From NCBI GenBank assembly GCA_900753685.1, contig CAAEAB010000143.1, forward strand, positions 1 to 5,910: 5,910 nt of DNA, written 5' to 3'. This document shows positions 1 to 5,866 of this stretch, in pieces. A program made the translations under genes and the position numbers. The stretch is from Lachnospiraceae bacterium (GTDB lineage Bacteria > Bacillota > Clostridia > Lachnospirales > Lachnospiraceae). Below the pieces are notes generated by a model. It ran no database searches. It saw only the letters and a program-made list of their open reading frames with translations, and was not told the origin of the DNA. Each line of letters begins with the position of its first letter. Position 1 is the stretch's first letter.

Positions 1-879
1 AACGCCGCCGGCCGCTTCGTAGGACGGATGGTAGGTCCGCATATAATTTAGGCCGTAAACCCGGTCCATCTCCGCCGTGGACAGCGGTTTCGCCGCCGGA
101 TTCTGAACCACATAAAGATGCTCGCCATATTTTTCGACCATACGCTGACCGCTGAAAGGGTCTGTATTTATATATTGGGTATAAAAGCTCTCCGCATATT
201 TGCGTTTGCTCTCTTTAACATCATCAAAAGAAGGAAGCGTGATGGCATCATAGACCGAATCTAAAGATTTTGTTTTATAAACAGAACCGGGAATAAAAGT
301 AATATCCCGGATATCCAGCCCGCTCTGCAAAGCGTCGGCCGTTTCCACAATAGAACGCTCGCCCATTCCATAAAGCAGCAGATCTGCCCCGGAATCTAAA
401 AGAATCGAACGTTTTACCGTGTCGCTCCAATAATCATAATGGGCCAGCCGCCGCAGGCTCGCCTCAATTCCGCCGATGATGATCGGAACATCTTTGTACG
501 TCTGGCGAATCAAATTGCCGTAGACAACTGTGGCATAGTCGGGCCGTTTTCCAAAAACGCCTCCCGGCGTAAAGGCATCGTTGTGCCGTCGTTTTTTCGA
601 CACGGTATAATGATTGACCATGGAATCCATATTCCCAGCGCTGATGATAAATCCAAGTCTCGGTTTTCCATAAATATCAATACTTTTTTTGTTTTTCCAG
701 TCGGGCTGGGATATGATCCCTACCCGGTAATTATTTGCTTCCAAAATCCGGCTGATAATGGCGTGACCAAAGGAGGGGTGGTCCACATAGGCATCCCCGA
801 TAACATAGACAAAATCCACGCCGTCCCATCCTCTGGCTTCCATATCCTGTCGGCATACCGGCAAAAAGTCTTTAATCAT
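1..879 (-). CDS. ygiQ: YgiQ family (UPF0313) radical SAM protein, N-terminal part, cut by window edge
   Basis: This reading frame starts with ATG at 879 and stays open to base 1, giving 293 codons of a protein that is usually 600-740 residues long. Visible family hallmarks of the UPF0313 N-terminal domain are an opening segment MEARGWDGVDFVYVIGDAYV (residues 13-32), then DHPSFGHA (33-40), AGNMDSMVNHYT (81-92), PGGVFGKRPDYA (105-116), GGIEASLRRLAHYDYW (136-151) and LLLYGMGERS. The sequence breaks off in a RTYHPSYEAAGG stretch, which in this family lies just before the radical SAM CxxxCxxC cluster-binding motif. That motif is therefore outside the window and catalytic competence cannot be judged. 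The family is predicted to bind a 4Fe-4S cluster and S-adenosylmethionine; its substrate is not established. The start overlaps the stop of the preceding HAD gene as ATGA, with GAGGAA 5 bases upstream, so it is probably translationally coupled as the fifth gene of the rnhA cluster. Confidence 0.93.
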   Translation of the reverse strand, partial: MIKDFLPVCRQDMEARGWDGVDFVYVIGDAYVDHPSFGHAIISRILEANNYRVGIISQPDWKNKKSIDIYGKPRLGFIISAGNMDSMVNHYTVSKKRRHNDAFTPGGVFGKRPDYATVVYGNLIRQTYKDVPIIIGGIEASLRRLAHYDYWSDTVKRSILLDSGADLLLYGMGERSIVETADALQSGLDIRDITFIPGSVYKTKSLDSVYDAITLPSFDDVKESKRKYAESFYTQYINTDPFSGQRMVEKYGEHLYVVQNPAAKPLSTAEMDRVYGLNYMRTYHPSYEAAGGV

Positions 880-1520
880 AACAGTTCCTCATAACTCTCT
901 ATATAAAAATCCGCAAGACGGATTTTTTCTTCTCTGTCCTTCACGGAGTATTCATCTTCCACGGCACAGACCGTCATCCCGGCCCGTTTTCCGGCGATAA
1001 TGCCAAAGGGAATATCTTCAAAAACAAGACATCGGCCCGGAGAAACTCCCAGCCTTTTTGCCGCCTCAAGATACACCTCCGGATTCGGCTTTCCGTGAAT
1101 AATCTCGTCACCTGTCACCATGGACGAGAAATAATCCTCGATCCGGTGACTCTTTAAAATAGCTTCCGTCAGGACCCTGGAATTACTTGTGGCAATACCG
1201 CAGGGAATTTTCCGCGCCTTCAGCATATCCAAAAAAGCCCGGACTCCAGGTTTTAAAGGAATTTCCGTCGTATATTTATCGTAAGCCATCCGGTTCCAGT
1301 CACCCATAATCTCTTCCAGGCTGTCCTTGATGGCAAAATTTTCTTTAAAATAAACTGCCGTCTGGTACATACTTAAGCCCTCGATAGCCTGCTGCAGCCC
1401 CTCCGGCACAGGTATATGAAATTTTTTCAGATATTCCACATCAATGTCGCCCCACATAGACATAGATTCCACCAGCGTTCCGTCCAGATCAAACAGAACC
1501 GCTTCCATATTATTCAGCAT
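876..1520 (-). CDS. HAD superfamily (subfamily IA, beta-phosphoglucomutase-like) phosphatase
   Basis: The 214-residue product has all four HAD motifs: DLDGT at 11-15 (nucleophile Asp11, acid/base Asp13), TSNS at 111-114 (motif II), Lys144 in HGKPNP (motif III) and FEDIPFGI at 167-174 (Glu168/Asp169, Mg2+ ligands). An alpha-helical cap lies between motifs I and II at about residues 18-85, as in PgmB-type enzymes. It should be a cytosolic Mg2+-dependent phosphatase or phosphomutase acting on a small phosphorylated metabolite, probably a sugar phosphate; the substrate cannot be read from the sequence. Motif I is followed by VESMSMW, with no histidine where true beta-phosphoglucomutases carry a catalytic cap His, which favours phosphatase over mutase. 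I chose ATG at 1520 because GGAGG sits 6 bases upstream; the frame also opens with GTG at 1538, but that lacks a site and would lengthen the overlap. The chosen start overlaps the end of rsuA by 11 bases, and the stop overlaps the ygiQ start. Confidence 0.9.
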   Translation of the reverse strand: MLNNMEAVLFDLDGTLVESMSMWGDIDVEYLKKFHIPVPEGLQQAIEGLSMYQTAVYFKENFAIKDSLEEIMGDWNRMAYDKYTTEIPLKPGVRAFLDMLKARKIPCGIATSNSRVLTEAILKSHRIEDYFSSMVTGDEIIHGKPNPEVYLEAAKRLGVSPGRCLVFEDIPFGIIAGKRAGMTVCAVEDEYSVKDREEKIRLADFYIESYEELL

Positions 1521-2289
1521 AGAGTTCCTCCAGTTCACTGGTTGTTAATAATCGATATTCTCCCGGCCTCAGTTTTTCATCCAGCACAAGGCTCCCCATG
1601 GAAAGGCGCTTTAAATAAATCACTTCCTTGCCCACAGCCTGAACCATCCGCTTGACCTGATGAAATTTGCCCTCATAAATTTTTAAACGAATTTCTGATA
1701 TACCTTCCGATGTACCTCCAGTCTCTGCCGGAGCAGCGTCGCCTGCTCCTTCGCCAGTCCTGGTTTCCGAATCTTTTGGATGCAGGGCCAGGATTTCCAG
1801 CTCCGCCGGCAGGGCTGTCAACGCTTCGTCTACGTAAAGCCCTTCGGCAAAGCGTTTCACATCCTCCGACGTCATAACGCCCTGAATCCGGGCATAATAC
1901 ACCTTTGCCACATGACGGCGGGGAGATAGGAGCTTATGGGCCAGCTTCCCGTCGTTTGTCAAAAGAAGCAGCCCCTCTGTATCCTTATCAAGCCGGCCCA
2001 CCGGAAATAAATCCCGTCTGCGACTGTCCTTTATCAGGTCAATGACTGTCCGGTCTTTGGAATCCTCTGTGGCAGAAACAACCCCCGCCGGTTTGTTGAG
2101 CATAATGTATTCATATTCCACAAAGGTCACCAATGTGCCTTTCCAATAAACTTTATTCGAATCAAGCACCCTATATTCGGGCCGAGTCACCGTCGTTTCA
2201 TTCACCCTCGCAAAACCTTTACGAATCCCCTGTTTCACTTCGCTTCGGCTGCCCAAGCCCATTTCAGTTAAATACTTATCCAATCGCAT
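1510..2289 (-). CDS. rsuA: RsuA-family 16S rRNA pseudouridine synthase (probable Psi516)
   Basis: The 259-residue protein starts with an S4 RNA-binding domain (MRLDKYLTEMGLGSRSEVKQ..., about 1-50) followed by the RsuA/RluB/E/F catalytic domain. Key segments are IMLNKPAGVVS (62-72), the catalytic loop GRLDKDTEGLLLLTNDG (98-114) with Asp101 as the expected nucleophile, KVYYARI (129-135), GKFHQVKRM (207-215) and YLKRLSMGSL (225-234). Known family members isomerise uridine to pseudouridine; RsuA acts on U516 of 16S rRNA, whereas RluB/E/F act on 23S rRNA. The 16S assignment rests on overall resemblance to Firmicutes RsuA and on the rsmF neighbour, so target identity is inferred. A segment of about 24 residues rich in Gly, Ala, Thr and Glu (173-196) interrupts the catalytic domain between two strands and looks like an added linker. 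The ATG directly follows the rsmF TAA with no gap; only a weak GGTGG lies 6 bases upstream, so initiation probably depends on ribosomes finishing rsmF. Confidence 0.92.
   Translation of the reverse strand: MRLDKYLTEMGLGSRSEVKQGIRKGFARVNETTVTRPEYRVLDSNKVYWKGTLVTFVEYEYIMLNKPAGVVSATEDSKDRTVIDLIKDSRRRDLFPVGRLDKDTEGLLLLTNDGKLAHKLLSPRRHVAKVYYARIQGVMTSEDVKRFAEGLYVDEALTALPAELEILALHPKDSETRTGEGAGDAAPAETGGTSEGISEIRLKIYEGKFHQVKRMVQAVGKEVIYLKRLSMGSLVLDEKLRPGEYRLLTTSELEELYAE
1702..1773 (-). other. Low-complexity insertion in the RsuA-like protein, with an internal inverted repeat
   Basis: Residues 173-196 of the pseudouridine synthase are almost entirely Gly, Ala, Thr, Ser, Glu and Pro and lack hydrophobic core residues, unlike the conserved sequence on both sides (PAELEIL before, ISEIRLKIYEGKF after). 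The DNA carries a perfect 7-bp inverted repeat, GGAGCAG at 1730-1736 and CTGCTCC at 1743-1749, with a 6-base loop. The segment keeps frame, so the protein remains intact. It is most simply a flexible surface loop; that it was gained by duplication or insertion is inference from memory of typical family members. Confidence 0.5.
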
Positions 2290-3684
2290 TTACTGCCACC
2301 GCCATCCCGACGGGTATTTGTTTTTCAGCGTTCCGCCGGAAACCTTGCCCCAGCCCAGGGAATGTCCGCAGACGCCGACAATATACCAGCCATTTTTAAG
2401 CTCCGGAGAAACCTCCAGAGTTTCGCATTTTAAATATTTAATGACACGGGCATCGGATAATTCCAGATCAATCCAGTGTCCGCACTCCTGACGCCCAAGC
2501 CCCCGGGCAAAAAATCCCGACGGTTCAAACCGTTTTTTCTTAATATCTCCAAGATCCCAGCCAGTACGCATCCGGCGCAGCTTTCCAAGAGACGGTGAAT
2601 TTTCCGGAAGATAGCTCAGGTGATCGCCCTGTACGATCAGCCGTGACGGTTCAAACTCCAGACTCACCGCACTTTCCTCCAAAAACCGGGCAAATTCTTC
2701 CGGAAGAGCTGATAAACCGCCGCTCTGTTCCCGACAGACTTTTTCACTGCCTTTTTCACTGCCTTTTTTTAGCAGGGCGGTGAAATGACCTTCGCCCTTT
2801 AAATGATGGGGCCACAGCCGTCTTGCATAACGGATTTCCTCCGGGCCTTCTACCCATTCCGGGCAGGCCGGCATAAGTCCTTCGCCTTCCTGCCCGATCG
2901 GAACGACACTCATGTCCGGATAATTATCCAAAATATATTTTAAAGTTCCCTCATTTTCTTCCACAGAAAATGTGCAGGTCGAATAGACCATCATACCTCC
3001 GGCTTTCAACATGCGAATACCGCTGTCCACAATCTCCCTTTGAAGCTTTGAAAAGAAATCCGGCCCGTTTTTCTCCCAGGCCCGCATCATGGACGGTTCT
3101 TTCCGAAACATCCCCTCGCCGGAGCAGGGCGCATCAATCAATATTTTATCAAAATATCCTTCAAAGGGTCCAGCCAGATTTTTCGGATCCTCCGTCAGAA
3201 CAATGCTGTTTCGCACACCGCTGGCCTCGATATTCTTAAGCAGCGCCTTTGCACGGGAGGCACTGATATCGTTGGATACAAGCAGACCCGTTCCTTTGAG
3301 CTTTGCCGCCAGAGCCGTACTTTTACCGCCCGGTGCTGCACACATATCAAGGATAAAATCCCCTTCCTCCACCGGAAGCGCCTGAGCCGGAAACATAGCG
3401 CTCGGTTCCTGAATATAATAAAGTCCCGCATGATAAAGAGGATTTTTAGAATATTCCCGGCTTCCGTCATAATAAAATCCTGTCGGGCACCAAGATATCT
3501 CTGACAGATTCTGATGTGTCATACTTAAATATTCATCCGCCATAATTTTTAACGTATTCATCCGTAGTCCGGCATAGGATTTCTCATCATAGCTATTTAA
3601 AAAATCCTCATATTCGTCCCCGAGCAGTTCTTTCATCCTTAATGTAAACTTTTCCGGTAACTGTTCCCTCAATGCTTTCTTCAT
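2290..3684 (-). CDS. rsmF: RsmF/YebU-type 16S rRNA (cytosine-C5) methyltransferase
   Basis: This 464-residue protein belongs to the NOL1/NOP2/Sun m5C RNA methyltransferases. The order seen is an N-terminal substrate-binding region ending in YYIQEPSAM (89-97), the SAM-binding motif DMCAAPGGKST (113-123), NDISASRAKALLKNI (motif II region), DAPCSGEGMFRK (184-195, Cys187, needed for product release) and YSTCTFS (234-240, Cys237, the expected attacking cysteine). A C-terminal RsmF-type region follows, including RLWPHHLKGEGHF and a PUA-like tail ending GHSLGWGKVSGGTLKNKYP. RsmF methylates C1407 of 16S rRNA in E. coli and additional nearby cytosines in some bacteria; which cytosine is hit here is not visible. 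I chose ATG 3684 because GAGGG lies 5 bases before it. ATG 3696, overlapping the rnhA stop as TGATG, and GTG 3699 are possible but have weaker sites. A duplicated 12-base unit lies in the linker after the catalytic domain. Confidence 0.93.
   Translation of the reverse strand: MKKALREQLPEKFTLRMKELLGDEYEDFLNSYDEKSYAGLRMNTLKIMADEYLSMTHQNLSEISWCPTGFYYDGSREYSKNPLYHAGLYYIQEPSAMFPAQALPVEEGDFILDMCAAPGGKSTALAAKLKGTGLLVSNDISASRAKALLKNIEASGVRNSIVLTEDPKNLAGPFEGYFDKILIDAPCSGEGMFRKEPSMMRAWEKNGPDFFSKLQREIVDSGIRMLKAGGMMVYSTCTFSVEENEGTLKYILDNYPDMSVVPIGQEGEGLMPACPEWVEGPEEIRYARRLWPHHLKGEGHFTALLKKGSEKGSEKVCREQSGGLSALPEEFARFLEESAVSLEFEPSRLIVQGDHLSYLPENSPSLGKLRRMRTGWDLGDIKKKRFEPSGFFARGLGRQECGHWIDLELSDARVIKYLKCETLEVSPELKNGWYIVGVCGHSLGWGKVSGGTLKNKYPSGWRWQ
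2739..2762 (-). repeat. Perfect two-copy 12-base tandem repeat in rsmF
   Basis: The plus strand shows CTTTTTCACTGC twice in direct succession, followed by a further CTTTTTTT run (2763-2770). In the gene it encodes KGSEKGSEK, in a charged linker between the catalytic domain and the C-terminal region of RsmF. The unit is a multiple of three, so copy-number change would alter linker length without a frameshift. The adjoining homopolymeric A tract on the coding strand could be slippage-prone, but nothing shows that this is regulated. Confidence 0.8.
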
Positions 3685-3695
3685 TTTATCCCTCA

Positions 3696-4175
3696 TCACT
3701 CTGTTATCTTATCTTCAATCAAATCACCGCTATCGGCCGCCGCTGTTGCCAGAGCGTCGCAGCGCTCATTCTGGGGATGCCCGTCGTGGCCCTTTACCCA
3801 GTTCCATGTCACCTGATGGGGCCCAGAGACCTTCAGCAGACGTTTCCACAAATCTACATTTTTCACCGACTCATTTTTTCCCCGTTTCCAGTTCTTTTTC
3901 AGCCACCCGTCAATCCACTGCTGATTAAAGGCATTAATCAAATACTGGGAATCCGAAAAAACATCTACCTGACAAGGCCGGTTCAATGCCTCAAAGCCCA
4001 CAATCGCCGCCATCATCTCCATTCGATTATTCGTTGTTTTCACATACCCCTGGGACATCTCCTTCACGTGAAGCTGTCCCTTTGAATCTATATATTCCAA
4101 AATTGTCCCGTATCCGCCCGGACCGTCCGGATTTCCCCGGGCCGCCCCGTCCGTATACATCGTCACCTTCATCAT
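3696..4175 (-). CDS. rnhA: Ribonuclease HI
   Basis: The 159-residue protein matches the usual length of bacterial RNase HI. All catalytic residues are present in order: Asp9 (YTDGAARGNP), Glu53 (NNRMEMMA), Asp75 (FSDSQYL), His130 (WVKGHDGH) and Asp140 (NERCDALA). The basic, Trp-rich stretch WIDGWLKKNWKRG (87-99) is the handle/basic protrusion that grips the hybrid in E. coli-type enzymes. It cleaves the RNA strand of RNA-DNA hybrids in the cytosol, clearing R-loops and replication primers with two Mg2+ ions. ATG 4175 is preceded by TGGAGGG at 8 bases, a strong site; a second ATG follows immediately at 4172. It is the first gene of the cluster, downstream of a candidate promoter at 4223-4251, and its TGA lies within bases of the rsmF start. 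It has no N-terminal hybrid-binding domain, so it is the simple type HI form. Confidence 0.96.
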   Translation of the reverse strand: MMKVTMYTDGAARGNPDGPGGYGTILEYIDSKGQLHVKEMSQGYVKTTNNRMEMMAAIVGFEALNRPCQVDVFSDSQYLINAFNQQWIDGWLKKNWKRGKNESVKNVDLWKRLLKVSGPHQVTWNWVKGHDGHPQNERCDALATAAADSGDLIEDKITE

Positions 4176-4222
4176 TATTCCATCCCTCCACTTTAAAACT
4201 TGCTTTTGGGCATACTTATTTT

Positions 4223-4251
4223 ATATTACCATTATTAAAGAAGAAAGGCAA
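4223..4251 (-). promoter_or_regulatory. Candidate sigma-A promoter with extended -10 for the rnhA cluster
   Basis: Read on the minus strand, TTGCCT (4251-4246, four of six matches to TTGACA) is followed after exactly 17 bases by TAATAT (4228-4223, four of six matches to TATAAT). A TGG directly before the -10 provides the extended -10 TG. Transcription would start near 4216, giving a leader of about 40 bases that contains the rnhA ribosome binding site (4184-4190). It sits between the spoIVA terminator and rnhA, where a promoter for the cluster is expected. The hexamers are imperfect, so this is a good candidate rather than proof. Confidence 0.55.
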
Positions 4252-4295
4252 CAGCCGGCTCCCAGTTCGTGAAGGAAATTCTCGCCAGGCTCCGC

Positions 4296-4330
4296 AAAAA
4301 AGGGACTATCTGCAAAATACAAATAATCCC
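4296..4330 (-). terminator. Intrinsic terminator of spoIVA
   Basis: On the minus strand, GGGAUUAUUUG (4330-4320) pairs with CAGAUAGUCCC (4312-4302), and one extra U-G pair (4319/4313) closes a 5-base loop. The result is a stem of about 12 bp followed at once by six U residues (4301-4296). Its imperfect pairs are G-U wobbles only in the minus-strand RNA; the plus-strand RNA would have A-C mismatches there, which fixes orientation. It begins 9 bases after the spoIVA stop codon and separates spoIVA from the rnhA cluster. The remaining spacer up to the promoter shows only an 8-bp palindrome, AGCCGGCT (4253-4260), with no assigned role. Confidence 0.85.
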
Positions 4331-4339
4331 CTGAAAGCT

Positions 4340-5815
4340 TTATATAATAACAAAAATAACGCCGCCATTACTGTCGTTAATAATTTTTTGCAATGTCTCC
4401 TGCAGCTTTGTCTGACTTGCATCTGTCATCCGAGCGACTTTTGTCTGTATGCCTTCCTCCACGAGCTGACCAACCGATTTACCGAAAATCAACGTATTCC
4501 ACATTTCTCCCTGGCTTTCTCGGCTGTTAGCGCGAATGTATCGAATCAAGTCCTCCGCCTGCTCCTGGGTTCCGACGATCGGTGCTATTTCTGTCTCGAT
4601 GGTGGCCTGAATCATATGAATGGACGGCGCATGGGCTTTAATATTAACGCCATATTTGCTGCCATGGCGGATAACTTCCGGTTCCTCAAAGATCACCTCT
4701 TCCGCCTTCGGCGTCACCATACCATAGCCCTGACCCTTGACAGCGGCCACCGCCTGAGACACCTTACTGAATTCATCCCGTTGATCCGCCAGTTCTTTAA
4801 TCATCTGGTAAAATTCATATTCACCCTGGACCTCACTGCCGACCAACTCAGAAAGCATTTGATAATAATATTTCATATCCAGCTCCATATGAATTTTTAT
4901 CCGGCCACTGGACATATCCATCTGCTCCACATAATACTTTTTCAACCAAGGCTGTTCAAACAGATTTTCGTTTTTACGGAAATCCCGCATGGATCGTGTA
5001 TTTCCAATAAGCTCCTTCAACATGATAATGATCTGTTCCTTAAGCTCATGGCTCTTTGGCAGTACATCCAGCCATCTTGGCAGATAAAATTCCATATCCG
5101 CCACAGGAAATTCATAAAGAAGGGACTGCATCATTCCATCCACGTCCTGCTTGCGAAGCTGATCGCAGTTTAAAGCCATGCACTGAACCTGATATTTACT
5201 TTCCAACGATTCTCTTAAATTCTGGGCTTCCTCTGAATAGGGCCGGGTAGAGTTCAGTAAGATCAAAAAAGGCTTTCCGATTTTTTTAAGCTCTTCCACC
5301 GCCTTTTCCTCCGCGGGCACATACTGCTGTCTCGGAATATCTCCAAAGCTTCCGTCTGTAGTTACCATAAGGCCGATGGTGGCATGCTCCTGGATGACCT
5401 TCTGGGTTCCGATTTCCGCAGCTCTGGTAAAGGGTACCGGTTCATTAAACCAGGGCGTCATTACCATCCGCTCCGACCCGTTTTCTTCGTGACCAGAAGC
5501 CCCCTCCACCATAAACCCAACACAATCGATACATCGTATTTTTACTTTCACCTGATCGTCCACTGGGATTTCCACCGCTGTTTTGGGGATAAATTTTGGC
5601 TCCGAAGTCATGATCACCGTACCGCCGCTGCTCTGAGGCAATTCATCTTTGGCCTGTTCCCTGCTATGTACGTCCGCAATTCTGGGAATGACCATCATAT
5701 CCATAAAACGCTTAATAAAGGTTGATTTACCGGTCCGAACCGGTCCGACAACCCCCAGATAAATTTCTCCGCCGGTCCTGGCCTGAATATCTTTATACAG
5801 ATTAAACTGGTCCAT
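4340..5815 (-). CDS. spoIVA: Stage IV sporulation protein A (spore coat morphogenetic ATPase)
   Basis: SpoIVA polymerises on the forespore outer membrane in the mother cell, using ATP, to form the basement layer of the spore coat; SpoVM anchors it and it is also needed for cortex formation. The 491-residue product has the length of the B. subtilis protein (492). The N-terminal TRAFAC-like ATPase domain shows Walker A GPVRTGKST (24-32, Lys30), a PQSSGGTVIMTSEPKF segment (60-75) with Thr70/Ser71 near the sensor position, and Walker B CIDCVGF (95-101, Asp97). These fall at the same positions as in B. subtilis as I recall it. A middle domain follows, and the protein ends in a Gly-rich hydrophobic tail (NGGVIFVII) typical of the family, which mediates membrane/SpoVM association. 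ATG 5815 is chosen for the ideal AAGGAGG 6 bases upstream; the frame extends to a TTG at 5854, but that would bury the ribosome binding site in coding sequence. Transcription is expected to be sigma-E dependent, yet no convincing sigma-E promoter is visible before the window ends. Confidence 0.97.
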   Translation of the reverse strand: MDQFNLYKDIQARTGGEIYLGVVGPVRTGKSTFIKRFMDMMVIPRIADVHSREQAKDELPQSSGGTVIMTSEPKFIPKTAVEIPVDDQVKVKIRCIDCVGFMVEGASGHEENGSERMVMTPWFNEPVPFTRAAEIGTQKVIQEHATIGLMVTTDGSFGDIPRQQYVPAEEKAVEELKKIGKPFLILLNSTRPYSEEAQNLRESLESKYQVQCMALNCDQLRKQDVDGMMQSLLYEFPVADMEFYLPRWLDVLPKSHELKEQIIIMLKELIGNTRSMRDFRKNENLFEQPWLKKYYVEQMDMSSGRIKIHMELDMKYYYQMLSELVGSEVQGEYEFYQMIKELADQRDEFSKVSQAVAAVKGQGYGMVTPKAEEVIFEEPEVIRHGSKYGVNIKAHAPSIHMIQATIETEIAPIVGTQEQAEDLIRYIRANSRESQGEMWNTLIFGKSVGQLVEEGIQTKVARMTDASQTKLQETLQKIINDSNGGVIFVII

Positions 5816-5859
5816 AAAAAACCTCCTTACATATACTGCTATAGATATATGCAAGGAGG
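5816..5859 (-). promoter_or_regulatory. Terminator-like hairpin sequestering the spoIVA ribosome binding site
   Basis: In minus-strand RNA, CCUCCUUGCAUAUAU (5859-5845) pairs with GUAUAUGUAAGGAGG (5836-5822) over 15 bp: 13 Watson-Crick and two G-U wobbles, around an 8-base loop CUAUAGCA. The 3' arm contains the complete AAGGAGG Shine-Dalgarno of spoIVA. The arm is followed by exactly six U residues (5821-5816) and then the AUG. The two imperfections become A-C mismatches in plus-strand RNA, so the structure belongs to the spoIVA-sense transcript. It could be the intrinsic terminator of the upstream gene, a translational lock, or both. The pairing is directly visible; function is inferred. Confidence 0.7.
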
Positions 5860-5866
5860 AAATAGA

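Noticed and set aside
439..894. Plus-strand open frame of 151 codons
   Set aside because: It is antisense to the conserved YgiQ N-terminal domain, whose motifs are unmistakable on the minus strand; the plus-strand translation resembles no family I know.
4253..4260. Palindrome AGCCGGCT in the spoIVA-rnhA spacer as a possible operator
   Set aside because: An 8-bp palindrome is common by chance, lies upstream of the -35 and has no second copy nearby.
3986..5173. Long plus-strand open frame of 395 codons antisense to spoIVA and rnhA
   Set aside because: It runs opposite two clearly identified conserved genes and through the spoIVA terminator. Its translation is rich in Pro, His, Leu and Phe with no recognisable domain, and no convincing ribosome binding site was seen. 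It is a shadow of the coding strand.
5384..5725. Plus-strand open frame of 113 codons opposite the spoIVA ATPase domain
   Set aside because: It lies fully opposite the Walker A to mid-domain region of SpoIVA and has a His/Arg/Phe-rich composition typical of antisense shadows.
5816..5854. Upstream TTG start that would add 13 residues to SpoIVA
   Set aside because: It would place the ideal AAGGAGG and the whole hairpin arm inside the coding region. The Walker A Lys30 and Walker B Asp97 fall at the known B. subtilis positions only when ATG 5815 is used.
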